Shown here piece by piece: positions 45,800 through 55,015 of a stretch of DNA of 64,000 nt. The notes beneath the pieces are model-generated. The model made no database searches and was not told the DNA's origin. It worked only from the letters and a program-made list of their open reading frames with translations. A program made the position numbers and the translations under genes. Position 1 is the stretch's first letter, and each line of letters starts with the position of its first letter. The DNA comes from Bosea vaviloviae (GTDB lineage: Bacteria; Pseudomonadota; Alphaproteobacteria; Rhizobiales; Beijerinckiaceae), in NCBI RefSeq assembly GCF_001741865.1, contig NZ_CP017148.1, positions 186,001 to 250,000 on the forward strand, read 5' to 3'.

Positions 45800-46564
45800 G
45801 TGAATCACCTGTTCGATCTTTCCGGGCGCACCGCGCTCGTGACCGGCTCGTCGCGCGGACTCGGTCGCGCCATGGCTGAAGGGCTCGCCGCCGCGGGAGC
45901 TGTGATCATCCTCAACGGCGCCGACAAGGGCCGGCTCGACGAGGCCGTCGCCGCACTGACGGCAGCGGGGTACAACGCGCGCGGCCTGCGCTTCGACGTG
46001 ACCGACGAGGCGGCCGTCATCGCCGCGTTCGAGATGCTCGATGCGGAAGGCGTCGAGGTCGACATCCTCGTCAACAATGCCGGGATTCAGTTCCGCAGGC
46101 CGATGCTCGACCTCGAGACGAGCGACTGGCGCCGCGTGATCGACACGAACCTGACCAGCGCCTTCGTCATTGGCCGCGAGGCGGCGCGCCGGATGGCCAG
46201 GCGCGGCCGGGGCAAGGTCATCAATATCGGTTCGCTGACCAGCGAACTCGCCCGCGCCACCGTGGCGCCCTACACGGTGGCGAAAGGCGGCATCAAGATG
46301 CTGACCAAGGCGATGGCTGCCGAATGGGGCGAGCTCGGCATCCAGGCCAACGCGATCGGCCCCGGCTACATGCTGACCGACATGAATCAGGCGCTGATCG
46401 ACAATCCGACCTTCGATGCCTGGGTCAAGGGCCGCACGCCGGCGCGCCGCTGGGGGCGGCCGGACGAGCTCGCCGGCACCTGCGTCTACCTCGCCTCGGC
46501 AGCGTCCGACTATGTCAGCGGCCAGATCATCTATGTCGACGGCGGCATGATCTCGATGCTGTGA
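45800..46564 (+). CDS. SDR-family oxidoreductase (gluconate 5-dehydrogenase-like)
   Basis: A 254-residue short-chain dehydrogenase starting at GTG 45800. The cofactor motif is VTGSSRGLGRAMAEGL, the structural motif LVNNAGIQFRRPM, the catalytic set NIGSLTSEL and YTVAKGG, and the tail YVSGQIIYVDGGM. Its style matches gluconate/keto-gluconate dehydrogenases. It lies between the regulator and the enolase-superfamily gene and is probably part of a sugar-acid pathway fed by the TRAP importer. Confidence 0.88.
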   Translation: MNHLFDLSGRTALVTGSSRGLGRAMAEGLAAAGAVIILNGADKGRLDEAVAALTAAGYNARGLRFDVTDEAAVIAAFEMLDAEGVEVDILVNNAGIQFRRPMLDLETSDWRRVIDTNLTSAFVIGREAARRMARRGRGKVINIGSLTSELARATVAPYTVAKGGIKMLTKAMAAEWGELGIQANAIGPGYMLTDMNQALIDNPTFDAWVKGRTPARRWGRPDELAGTCVYLASAASDYVSGQIIYVDGGMISML

Positions 46565-46629
46565 GCCGAGAAACGCGAATGAGCGGTGACGCGCCTCCCG
46601 CGGCGCAGGCCCCGACCGACTGAACAGGA

Positions 46630-47838
46630 ATGAGCGTCATGAAGATCACGGCCATCGAAACCCTGCGGACCGAGGAGTTCGCCAACGTGCTGTGGGTGCG
46701 CGTCCACACCGATGCCGGCATCATCGGCCTGGGCGAGACCTTTTATGGCGCCGGGGCGGTCGAGTCGCACCTGCACGACACGCTATCGATGCGCCTGCTC
46801 GGCAAGAACCCGCTGCATATCGAGGCGCTGCATCGCGAGATGTCGAACCTGCCGATGGCCCAGGCGTCGACCGGCGTGGAATCGCGCGCCACCTCGGCCG
46901 TCGACATCGCGCTCTGGGATATCTTCGGCAAGGTCTGCGGGCAACCGGTGCACCAGATGCTGGGCGGCCTTTGCCGCGACAAACAGCGCATCTACAACAC
47001 CTGCGCCGGCTACAAATATGTGCGTTCGCACAACATCAAGCCGGTCTCGACCTGGAATCTCGGCGAATCCGCAGGTCCCTATGAAGACCTCGACGGTTTC
47101 ATGAACCGCGCCGACGCCTTGGCCGAAAGCCTGCTCGAAAGCGGCATCACCGCGATGAAGATCTGGCCGTTCGATCCCGCCGCGATCGAGAACCAGGGCC
47201 TCCACATCACGCCCGAGCAGATGCGCAAGGCCTGCGAGCCCTTCGAGAAGATCCGCAAGGCCGTCGGCGACAAGATGGAGATCATGGTCGAGCTCCATTC
47301 GCTCTGGAACCTCCCGACCGCGATCAAGATCGCGCGCGTGCTCGAGCAGTACGAGCCGAGCTGGTACGAGGACCCGATCCGGATGAACTCTCCCCAGGCG
47401 CTGGCGGAGTTCGCGCGCTCGACCACGGTCCCGGTCTGCGCCAGCGAGACGCTGGGCTCGCGTTTCCCCTACAAGGAGATGCTCGACCGCGACGCCATGC
47501 AGATCGTCATGGCCGATCTGTGCTGGACCGGCGGCCTGACCGAAGGCCGCAAGATCGCCGCGATGGCGGAGACCTATCACCGCCCCTTCGCGCCGCATGA
47601 CTGCATCGGCCCGGTCGGCTTCATCGCCGCGATCCACGCCTCCTTCAGCCAGCCCAACACGCTGATCCAGGAATCGGTGCGGGCCTTCTACACCGGCTGG
47701 TACAAGGAGCTCGTCGACACCATGCCGACCATCAAGGACGGCTATGTCCTGCCGATGGAAGGCGTCGGCCTCGGCGTCGAACTCCTGCCCGCTGTGTTCG
47801 AGCGCGCGGACCTGACCGTCCGCCGATCAGTCGCTTGA
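46630..47838 (+). CDS. Enolase-superfamily dehydratase (mandelate racemase group)
   Basis: A 402-residue protein with a capping domain and TIM barrel. Predicted Mg ligands are Glu in IMVELHSLWN, Glu in SWYEDPIRM and Glu in PVCASETLGS. The likely base His is in RPFAPHDCIGPVG, and a Lys is in AMKIWPFDP. These are the positions used by acid-sugar dehydratases. AGGA lies 6 bases before the ATG at 46630; ATG 46639 is an alternative. It differs from the enolase-superfamily enzyme at 11130 in length and motifs, so the two loci probably handle different acids. Confidence 0.88.
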   Translation: MSVMKITAIETLRTEEFANVLWVRVHTDAGIIGLGETFYGAGAVESHLHDTLSMRLLGKNPLHIEALHREMSNLPMAQASTGVESRATSAVDIALWDIFGKVCGQPVHQMLGGLCRDKQRIYNTCAGYKYVRSHNIKPVSTWNLGESAGPYEDLDGFMNRADALAESLLESGITAMKIWPFDPAAIENQGLHITPEQMRKACEPFEKIRKAVGDKMEIMVELHSLWNLPTAIKIARVLEQYEPSWYEDPIRMNSPQALAEFARSTTVPVCASETLGSRFPYKEMLDRDAMQIVMADLCWTGGLTEGRKIAAMAETYHRPFAPHDCIGPVGFIAAIHASFSQPNTLIQESVRAFYTGWYKELVDTMPTIKDGYVLPMEGVGLGVELLPAVFERADLTVRRSVA

Positions 47839-48003
47839 CGTCATATCAGGGCGCGATCTTGGCCGTACGCCGGAATGGCAGCGAAGTGTGGCTTGCCGGT
47901 GAAAGCTTCCCCGCAGCAGCGGGCGAGAATGCGCGTCGGCCCTTGGTCGAATCCAGACAGACCGCCCGAAACCTGACCTTCCAAAGGTCGGCAATGGGCC
48001 GAT

Positions 48004-48263
48004 GTCGTTCTCTAACGGGTCAAGGTCTGGCTGCATGATCCTGAGCGGAAAATGCCGTTGGGTGCCTGCGTTCTCTGCGTGCTCATGGGCACTTGATGGG
48101 GTCAGCTGGGTGCGGGGTGGCTTGGTTGAAACCGCAGTCGGCCGATCTGGTCGGCGGCATGCTACAGAATCGGCGCCATCACCTGCTCCCTCCCTCGGGC
48201 GTCGCTCCCGCTCGGGAGCTCGTTACGGCCTCCTGTCTTGCCTTCGCGTAACTGTCGTGGATG
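48004..48263 (-). ncRNA. Candidate bridge RNA region of IS110-family copy 1
   Basis: A 260-base conserved non-coding end downstream of the transposase. It contains a hairpin GCCGA (48141-48145), loop TCTGG, TCGGC (48151-48155), and a CTCCC/GGGAG stem-like pair further right. IS110 elements encode a bridge RNA in a non-coding end; a long end downstream of the recombinase is the IS1111-like layout. The second copy keeps the stem but has the loop CATGG. This is a candidate only; transcription is not shown. Confidence 0.35.
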
Positions 48264-49277
48264 TCAGGCCGGCCGGAACTCGGTGCCGTGGCGCAGCATG
48301 GCGTGCATGATGATGGCGAGGCGGCGGGCGAGTGCGATGCGCGCCTTGCGCATTGTCGATCGCCTTGCGATGGCGAGTGCCCAGTCCTTCAGTTTCAGCT
48401 CGCCCTTGTAACGGGTCAGCATGACGTTGGCAGCTTCGTAGAGCAGTGTTCGCACGCGCTTGTCACCGACCTTGGAGATACTGCCGACATAGTCGATCTC
48501 GCCGGATTGATAGCGCCGCGGTACGAGGCCGAGATAGGCTCCGAGATCCCTTGAGCGCCGGAAGCGTGACGGGTCATCGACCGCAGCGGCGAAGGCCAGC
48601 GCGGTGAGCTGGCCCACTCCGGGGATGGTCATGAGCCGCTGGCAGGCGTCGGATACGCGCACGAGACGCTTTACATCGGCATCGATCGCAGAGACGGCTT
48701 CAAGCACGGCTGCCCTGGCAGCAACGAGACCACGCATGGCGCCGGACAGGCCCGGGATACTGGCGCTCATCTGCACGACCTGGTCGACGAAGGCCGGGCT
48801 GAGCCCGCGCGGCAACCGGACGCCGAACACCATCGCCAGGCCTCGGATCTGGTTCTCCAGCGTGACACGTTGACCGACGAGCTTCTTGCGAGCGACGATC
48901 AGCGCGCGAACCGCATGGGCGGGCAGCGACTTCACATGCACCGCCTTGTAGAACCCGGTCCGGGCCAGTTGTGCCAAACCGCGCGCGTCGTTGCGATCGG
49001 TCTTGTGGGTCGTCAGCGTCTTGAGTGCCTGATAGGCCTGACGGCTCTCGATGCAGATGACGGGGACCTTCAGCTCAGCCAGGCCGTGAAAGAGCATTGG
49101 CGCCATCCGGCCCGTCTCGAACACGACGCGCCTGCAAGTCGGCGCGGCCCCCAGCGCTTCGGCGATCGCAGCGGCGGATGAAATGGCCTGGGTCTCGAAG
49201 ACGATCGCGCCGTCGCGATCGACGACGCAGATATGCGTCTCCTCCATCGACACGTCCAGCCCAGCAAAATACTCCAT
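48264..49277 (-). CDS. IS110-family transposase (DEDD recombinase)
   Basis: A 337-residue recombinase. The N-terminal RuvC-like DEDD domain begins MEYFAGLDVSMEETHICVVD, with further acidic residues in CIESRQAYQALKTL and THKTDRNDARGLAQLARTGF. The C-terminal Transposase_20 domain has MTIPGVGQLTALAFAAAVDD and RRSRDLGAYLGLVPRRYQSG. The frame is full length and intact, so this copy may be active and could act on the frameshifted second copy. Confidence 0.93.
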   Translation of the reverse strand: MEYFAGLDVSMEETHICVVDRDGAIVFETQAISSAAAIAEALGAAPTCRRVVFETGRMAPMLFHGLAELKVPVICIESRQAYQALKTLTTHKTDRNDARGLAQLARTGFYKAVHVKSLPAHAVRALIVARKKLVGQRVTLENQIRGLAMVFGVRLPRGLSPAFVDQVVQMSASIPGLSGAMRGLVAARAAVLEAVSAIDADVKRLVRVSDACQRLMTIPGVGQLTALAFAAAVDDPSRFRRSRDLGAYLGLVPRRYQSGEIDYVGSISKVGDKRVRTLLYEAANVMLTRYKGELKLKDWALAIARRSTMRKARIALARRLAIIMHAMLRHGTEFRPA

Positions 49278-49528
49278 GGCGTGCTCTCCTCTTCAGTTGT
49301 GGAGACACCCTATCGGCATCCCGCGAAGAGCAGCCAGACCGTTACCCCATGTTGAAAAAGTCGGCTTTGAGAGCGGCGCCGGCGCGTTTTGGATTTGGCC
49401 GATCGGGCTTCTCCCTCTTATGCGGGCCTGACTTGCGGTCCGTTGGGGAGGAGTTTGACGTGCGCGGCGCTGGTTGAAACGATGTCAACAACCGCCCGTT
49501 CTCTCCGCAGTCGGTCACCGGTTATTAA

Positions 49529-50611
49529 TTACGGCGCAGCAATCAGCTGATCCCGCAGCGCCAGCAGGTCGTCGCAGACGGCCTCGAGATCGGAGACCGG
49601 GAAACCAGTTTTAAGCTCCGGTCTGTATGCGACGAGGCGGTCGTAAAGAGCGCCGGTGAAGCTGACCCTTCCCTCGCTGCCGACGACCAGGCCATTTTGC
49701 GCCTCGAAGGCGGCGTTCCAGCGCACCGCCTCATCCTCGCCAAGGCCCGGCGGCAGGTCGAGCGCAAGCTCGCCTTTGGAAAGCCTGACCGGATAGCCGC
49801 CCGGCAGCCCGTTGGGCCCCGGCACATGGCCTAGCCAGTCGCGGCCACTGGCCATAGCGAGCAGCATCGGCACGCCGCTGGCGCCGGAAATCTCGATGAC
49901 CGGCTCGGGCGTGAGCTGGATGTCGGCGAAGCGCGCGAAGACGTCCTCGACCTCCTGCCCGTCGATCCAGACACGCGGTGGCCGGCCGCCGCGCGCGGAA
50001 GGAGCCTGACGCCAGGCGGCGAGGTTCTGGTAGTGGGCGATGACCTTGACCTCAGCTCCGCGGGGCACGGAGGCCGAGCCGGCGAAGACGTTCGACAGGA
50101 TCGCGACATTGCCCATGCCGCAGGCGACCCGGTGGCCCTGCGCCGTGATCATGCCATCGACCACGTCGGGAAAGCTGCAGTTCAGCAAGGTGACGGGCTG
50201 GCCCCGCCGGCTGATCGCCGCCGCCACGCGCGAGCTGATCAGCGCCTGGAAGATTGCGGTGGCGCTCAAGCCCCCCTCGGCCACCAGCCGCGTCCAGGCA
50301 TTGCCGGTCTGGGCGATGATCTGCGAGGTCTGAATCGAGGCGGCCTGGACGAGAATGCGCGGGTTCGTCGCCGCCAGCAGCGCGTCGGAGGCATCGGGAG
50401 CCAGCAGGTCGACGGCATGGGCAGTGAAGCGCGCCTTGCTGCCGAACATGGCCACACGCGCATTCGCCGCCGTGCGCAGCCAGCCGAGACGGTCGCGGTT
50501 GCGGCCGGCGATGATCACTTCGACCGGCTCGGCCGCCACCGCGGCGATATCGAAGGCGATGCGGGCTGCAAACGAGCCAGTGCCCGAGATCAGGATGTCG
50601 CAGGAGCCCAT
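49529..50611 (-). CDS. Uncharacterised NAD(P)-binding (saccharopine dehydrogenase-like) protein
   Basis: A 360-residue protein that I do not recognise as a named enzyme. The N-terminal Rossmann segment is CDILISGTGSFAARIAFDIA followed by VEVIIAGRNRDRLGWLR, as in saccharopine dehydrogenase-like or ketopantoate-type oxidoreductases. A middle segment reads LLNCSFPDVVDGMITAQGHR. The C-terminal half includes GRDWLGHVPGPNGLPGGYPV. I start it at ATG 50611, just beyond the stop of the ligase gene upstream. It is the last gene of the minus-strand operon and may reduce or cyclise a pathway intermediate. Confidence 0.55.
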   Translation of the reverse strand: MGSCDILISGTGSFAARIAFDIAAVAAEPVEVIIAGRNRDRLGWLRTAANARVAMFGSKARFTAHAVDLLAPDASDALLAATNPRILVQAASIQTSQIIAQTGNAWTRLVAEGGLSATAIFQALISSRVAAAISRRGQPVTLLNCSFPDVVDGMITAQGHRVACGMGNVAILSNVFAGSASVPRGAEVKVIAHYQNLAAWRQAPSARGGRPPRVWIDGQEVEDVFARFADIQLTPEPVIEISGASGVPMLLAMASGRDWLGHVPGPNGLPGGYPVRLSKGELALDLPPGLGEDEAVRWNAAFEAQNGLVVGSEGRVSFTGALYDRLVAYRPELKTGFPVSDLEAVCDDLLALRDQLIAAP

Positions 50612-50612
50612 C

Positions 50613-52142
50613 TCAGCGGGCCATCGCCGGAGCTGCCCGATCCCAGGCATCGTCGAGTTGGGCTGAGAGCTTGTGCTTCATGATGCGCTGGCTCGCCGTG
50701 CGCTCGAAATCCGCGACGAAGGCGATGTAGCGCGGGTTCTGGTAAGGGGCGAGGCGCGCGGCCAGCCAGTCGGACAGGGCGGCCGCGTCGATGGCAGCGC
50801 CCTCGCGCGGCTTGACGAAGAGCTTGATGTCCTGCTCGCCGACATCCGAGGCGACGCCGATCATGGCGCAGTCCTCGACATCCTCGTGCTCGGCAGCGAC
50901 ATGCTCGACCTCCCAGGCCGAGACATTCTCGCCCTTGCAGCGCACGCTGTCGGTCATGCGGCCATGGAAATAGAGATTGCCGTCCGCGTCGAAGGAACCG
51001 AGATCGCCTGTATGGAGCGCACCATTGCGCAGCGCTTTCGCCGTCGCCTCGGGATTGTCGAGATAGCCCGGGAAGATCGCGCCCTCGACATCGGTATCGA
51101 CGACGATCTCGCCGCGTTCCCCGATCGCGACAGGCGCGCCATCCGCGCCCAGCAGCTGGAGGCCGAACCAGGGCATCGGACGGCCGACCGAGCCGACCAC
51201 GCCTGAATCGTTGCAGGTGGTGATGCTGGACGCCTCCGTCATGCCGTAGCATTCCCGGATTTCGACGCCGAAGCGGTCGCGGAACTGCGGCCAGATGTCG
51301 GGCGGGCAGCCGCCGCCCCAGGCGATGCGTACGCCATGCTCGCGATCGAGCGGACTGGCCGGCTGCTTCAGCAGGATCTGCAGGATGCCGCCGAGATAAT
51401 GGATATGGCTCGCGCCCTCCGCCTTGACCTGGTTCCAGAAGCGGCTGGCGCTGAAGCGGTCGACCATGGCGAGCGTGACGTCGCGGATCATCGGCAGGGC
51501 CAGGAGCTGAGCGCCGCCGATATGGTAGAGCGGCTCCCAGACGAACAGCGCCTCGCCGGGCTTGGCGGCCGAGACGCGGCCGACCCCTTCGGCGGCCAGG
51601 CGCAGCATCCGGTGCGAAACGACGACACCCTTGGGACGCCCGGTCGTGCCGGAGGTGTACATGATCGCGAAGACGGCGTCGGGCGAAGGCGCGGGCTCGT
51701 CGAAAGGCGCGGAGCCGGCGAGGATCGCGTCGAGTTCCACGCCTTGCCGCAGGATCGGCGGCGCCGAGCTGCCCGCCAGCGCCTCGTCGACCGTCGCGGC
51801 CAGATCGGCATCGACGACGATCAGCTTGGGCCGCGGATGGGTCAGGAGATAGCGCAATCCCTCACCGCGCTGCTGCGCATTGATGGGCACCCAGGCGATG
51901 CCGGCGCGCGCCAGGCCGAAGACCACCGCGATCGTCGCGACCGAGTTGCGCATCATCACCGCGACGCGGTCGCCGCCGTTCAGGCCGCGTTCGCGCAGAT
52001 GCACGGAGAAGGCGGCCGAGCGGGCCTCGATCTCGCGATAGCTCAGCGGCTCGCCGCAATAGCGCGCATAGATCCGCTCAGGCTCGCGCGCGGCACGATC
52101 GGTCAGGAGGCCAACAAAGCCGGCTTCGTCGGTAGGCATCAT
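50613..52142 (-). CDS. AMP-forming acyl-CoA ligase (CaiC-like)
   Basis: A 509-residue ANL-superfamily enzyme that activates a carboxylate to its CoA ester through an acyl-AMP. The P-loop is MYTSGTTGRPKGVVV, the adenine-site motif ECYGMTEASS, the hinge HTGDLGSFDADGNLYF, and a C-terminal catalytic Lys is likely in RIMKHKLS. The overall style is that of crotonobetaine/carnitine-CoA ligases, but the side-chain specificity cannot be read. Together with the enoyl-CoA hydratase nearby it suggests a CoA-dependent pathway for the imported compound. Confidence 0.88.
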   Translation of the reverse strand: MMPTDEAGFVGLLTDRAAREPERIYARYCGEPLSYREIEARSAAFSVHLRERGLNGGDRVAVMMRNSVATIAVVFGLARAGIAWVPINAQQRGEGLRYLLTHPRPKLIVVDADLAATVDEALAGSSAPPILRQGVELDAILAGSAPFDEPAPSPDAVFAIMYTSGTTGRPKGVVVSHRMLRLAAEGVGRVSAAKPGEALFVWEPLYHIGGAQLLALPMIRDVTLAMVDRFSASRFWNQVKAEGASHIHYLGGILQILLKQPASPLDREHGVRIAWGGGCPPDIWPQFRDRFGVEIRECYGMTEASSITTCNDSGVVGSVGRPMPWFGLQLLGADGAPVAIGERGEIVVDTDVEGAIFPGYLDNPEATAKALRNGALHTGDLGSFDADGNLYFHGRMTDSVRCKGENVSAWEVEHVAAEHEDVEDCAMIGVASDVGEQDIKLFVKPREGAAIDAAALSDWLAARLAPYQNPRYIAFVADFERTASQRIMKHKLSAQLDDAWDRAAPAMAR

Positions 52143-52164
52143 GTCGGGTCGTTCGGCTCGCGGT

Positions 52165-53928
52165 TCAGGAAGAGGGGGATGAGCGGAAGCGTTCCGCCAC
52201 GAGCAGCATCAGCGTCACCACGATGAAGACGACGACGGAGACCGCCGCCAGCGTCGGGTTGAGCTGCAGGATCATGTCGTCCCACATCTGCTTCGGCAAA
52301 GTGGTCTTCACACCGCCGCTGACGAAGATCGCGATGGAGAGTTCGTCGAAGGAGGTGATGAAGGCGAACAGGAAGGCGGCGACGAGGCCGCCCTTGACCA
52401 GCGGAACCGTGACGCCCGTCAGCGTCCGCAGCCGGTTTGCGCCGAGCGTCGCGGCTGCCTGATCCAGCCTTTGGTCATAGCCCTTCAGGACCGCCGCCAT
52501 CGTCACCAGCGTGAAGGGGATGGCGAGCACGGTGTGGCCGATGACGAGGCCGAGATCGGTCGCGACCAGCCCGATCCGCGCGAAGAGGTAAAACAGCCCG
52601 ACCGCGATGATGATGCGCGGCACGATCATCGGCGCAAGGAAGAAGGCGAAGATCAGTCCGCTCCAGCGCGTGCGGCTGTTGGCCAGGGCAAGCGCCGTGA
52701 AGCCGCCGATGGCGGTCGCCGCGACCGCGGTCGCGAAGGCGACGAGGAAGGAACGGATGGTCGCCTGGATCCAGAGCGGGGATTCGAAATAGGTTCTGAA
52801 CCAGGACAACCCGTAGCCGGGCGGCGGGAATTCGAGGAACTGCGAGGAGGTAAAGGCGAGCGGGATAACGAGCAGCGTCGGCAGGACGAGGAAGCCGATC
52901 GCGAGCCAGGAGAACACCGGGAGGATAAGCGCGCTGCCGCGCCGCCCGATCAAACCCTGCGTCAGCGCCGAAAGTCCGCCCGCGAGCCTTGCTACCTGCG
53001 CGAGGATGGCGAGGCCGAGATCGCGGATGCGGCCAGTGCCGACCTGCGCGGAGCCCCCGGCGACGGTCGAGAGGCCGAAGACCCGGTCGTAGACCCAGCA
53101 TGAGACCAGCGCGGCCGCCAGCATCATCGCCGCCAGCGCTCCGGCAAAGGGCCAGTTCAGCAGTTCCTGCACCTGGGTGATGATGAGTTGCGCCAGCATC
53201 GTCTCGCGGCGCCCTCCTAGGAAGGCCGGCACGATGAAGAAGCCGAGCGAGGAGATGAAGACCAGCAGGCCCGCCGCCGCGACGCCCGGCAGGGACAGCT
53301 TGAAGTAGATCAACCAGAAGGCATGCGCCGGCGAGGCTCCGAGCGTCTGTGCCGCCTGGACGAGCCTGCGGTCGATCCCGGCCATCACCGGCAGCATCGT
53401 CATCACCGCGAGCGGGACCATGGCGTGGACCATGCCGACCATGACGCCGAATTCGTTGTGCAGCAGCGGCAGCGGCTGGTCGACGACGCCAGCACCGATC
53501 GCCAGCGAATTGATGATGCCGCTGCGGCCGAGCACGATCATCCAGGCGAAGGTCTTGACGAGATAGCTCGTCCAGAACGGCACCATGACGAAGAGCAGCA
53601 TGCGGCCGCGATAGATATCGGGCAGGCGCGCCAGCCAGTAGGCCAGCGGATAGCCGATCAGCAGCGAATACAGCGCGGTGTAGCCGGCGATGCGGAAGGT
53701 GATGCCGAGCACCCGCAGATAGACATCGGTCGCCGCGATCCGCTGGTAGGTGGCGAGCGACGGCCTGCCGCTGTCGGGATCGAACAGGCTCAGGCCGAGC
53801 AGCTGCGCAACCGGCCAGACGAAGAATACGGCCAGGAAGAGCAGGCCGGGCACGGCAAGCCAGAGCGCTCCGAAGCGGAAGCCGCCTGCCCTTCGCGCGG
53901 TTACACGCGATGTCGCGACCGCGCTCAT
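52165..53928 (-). CDS. ABC transporter permease with two fused channel domains (PotB-PotC/FbpB-like)
   Basis: A 587-residue protein carrying both permease halves of a polyamine- or Fe3+-type importer. The first half begins LWLAVPGLLFLAVFFVWPVA and has the coupling loop VQAAQTLGASPAHAFWLIYF. The second starts after about residue 325 and has DQAAATLGANRLRTLTGVTV. About twelve hydrophobic segments are present. It overlaps the ATPase gene by 4 bases (ATGA). The CoA ligase gene follows after 22 bases. Confidence 0.9.
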   Translation of the reverse strand: MSAVATSRVTARRAGGFRFGALWLAVPGLLFLAVFFVWPVAQLLGLSLFDPDSGRPSLATYQRIAATDVYLRVLGITFRIAGYTALYSLLIGYPLAYWLARLPDIYRGRMLLFVMVPFWTSYLVKTFAWMIVLGRSGIINSLAIGAGVVDQPLPLLHNEFGVMVGMVHAMVPLAVMTMLPVMAGIDRRLVQAAQTLGASPAHAFWLIYFKLSLPGVAAAGLLVFISSLGFFIVPAFLGGRRETMLAQLIITQVQELLNWPFAGALAAMMLAAALVSCWVYDRVFGLSTVAGGSAQVGTGRIRDLGLAILAQVARLAGGLSALTQGLIGRRGSALILPVFSWLAIGFLVLPTLLVIPLAFTSSQFLEFPPPGYGLSWFRTYFESPLWIQATIRSFLVAFATAVAATAIGGFTALALANSRTRWSGLIFAFFLAPMIVPRIIIAVGLFYLFARIGLVATDLGLVIGHTVLAIPFTLVTMAAVLKGYDQRLDQAAATLGANRLRTLTGVTVPLVKGGLVAAFLFAFITSFDELSIAIFVSGGVKTTLPKQMWDDMILQLNPTLAAVSVVVFIVVTLMLLVAERFRSSPSS

Positions 53929-55010
53929 GCGACAAGGACCGCCCGCTCGCGGGCCCAGCCGGCAACGATCGTCTCTCCGATCACGGGGACCGCGTCGTCG
54001 GGGCCGAGCCGCAGCACGAGCTGGGCGCCGTCGGCGAGGGTCGCAATCACGCGGGTCTCGGAACCGGCATAGACGATCTCGCCGACGCGGCCCGTGACGG
54101 CATTGCTTTCGGCCGAGCCCAGCCGCAGATGTTCGGGGCGGATGACCAGCGCAGGCTCGGCGCCGGGGCTGTGTGCGCCCTGCGGCAGGGCAAAGCGGCC
54201 ATGGGCGGTCTCGATGGAGCCATTGCCGTCCCAGCGGCCGCGGAAGATGTTGGAAATGCCGATGAAATCGGCGGCGAAAGCGGTGCGCGGCCGCTCGTAG
54301 ATCTCGCGCGGCGTGCCGAGCTGCTCGATCCTGGCGTGGTTCATCAGGCAGATCCGGTCGGACAGCGCCAGCGCCTCCTCCTGGTCATGCGTGACATAGA
54401 CGATGGTGGCGCCGCTCTCGCGATGCAGCCGCTTGATCTCGATCTGCATGTGCTCGCGCAGCTTCTTGTCGAGTGCGCCGAGCGGTTCGTCCATCAGGAT
54501 GATCGAGGGCTGGTAGACGAAGCAACGGGCCAGCGCGACACGCTGCTGCTGTCCACCGGAGAGTTCGCGCGGGAAGCGCTTGGCGAGAGGACCGAGATGG
54601 ACCATCGCCAGCGCGTCTTCGACGCGCCTGGCGATCTCGGCTGCCGGCCGCCTGCGCATCTTCAGCGGAAAGGCGATGTTTTCGGCGACGGTGAGATGCG
54701 GAAACAGCGCGTAATGCTGGAAGACGAGGCCGATGTCGCGCTGGTGGACCGGCATGCGCGACTGGTCGCGCCCATCGATCACCACCCTGCCCTCGCTCGC
54801 CTCAACGAGGCCGCAGATCAATTGCAGCAGCGTCGTCTTGCCGGAGCCCGAAGGCCCCAGCAAGGTCAGGAATTCGCCCTCAGTGACGCTGAGCGAGCTC
54901 GGTTCGAGGGCCGTGGTCGCGCCGTAGCGCTTGCACAATCCCTCAATGACGAGCTTGCCCTCGACGACGAGCTTCGCCTTCGCCGCCGCAGTATCGGACT
55001 TCGTCGCCAT
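53925..55010 (-). CDS. ABC transporter ATPase (PotA-like)
   Basis: A 361-residue ATPase. Walker A is GPSGSGKTTLLQLI, the Q-loop LVFQHYALFPHLT, the signature LSGGQQQRVALARCF, Walker B IILMDEPLGALD, and the switch His is in VYVTHDQEEALAL. A C-terminal TOBE domain includes ALVIRPEHLRLGS. The ATG at 55010 (MATKSDTAAAK) is chosen; the longer open frame upstream overlaps the binding-protein gene. It energises the fused permease. Confidence 0.93.
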   Translation of the reverse strand: MATKSDTAAAKAKLVVEGKLVIEGLCKRYGATTALEPSSLSVTEGEFLTLLGPSGSGKTTLLQLICGLVEASEGRVVIDGRDQSRMPVHQRDIGLVFQHYALFPHLTVAENIAFPLKMRRRPAAEIARRVEDALAMVHLGPLAKRFPRELSGGQQQRVALARCFVYQPSIILMDEPLGALDKKLREHMQIEIKRLHRESGATIVYVTHDQEEALALSDRICLMNHARIEQLGTPREIYERPRTAFAADFIGISNIFRGRWDGNGSIETAHGRFALPQGAHSPGAEPALVIRPEHLRLGSAESNAVTGRVGEIVYAGSETRVIATLADGAQLVLRLGPDDAVPVIGETIVAGWARERAVLVA

Positions 55011-55015
55011 CGCGA

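Larger units (their letters stand above)
48004..49363 (-). mobile_element. IS110-family insertion sequence, copy 1 (apparently intact)
   Basis: About 1.36 kb shared with the copy at 60961-62321. Comparing the two copies sets the ends: similarity begins at TCGTTCTCTAACGGG (48004) and ends at about 49363 after GTTGAAAAAGTCG. The transposase lies on the minus strand, leaving about 86 bases upstream and a long 260-base non-coding end downstream. No terminal inverted repeats are visible, as is usual for IS110. TCG occurs at both ends. Confidence 0.85.
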
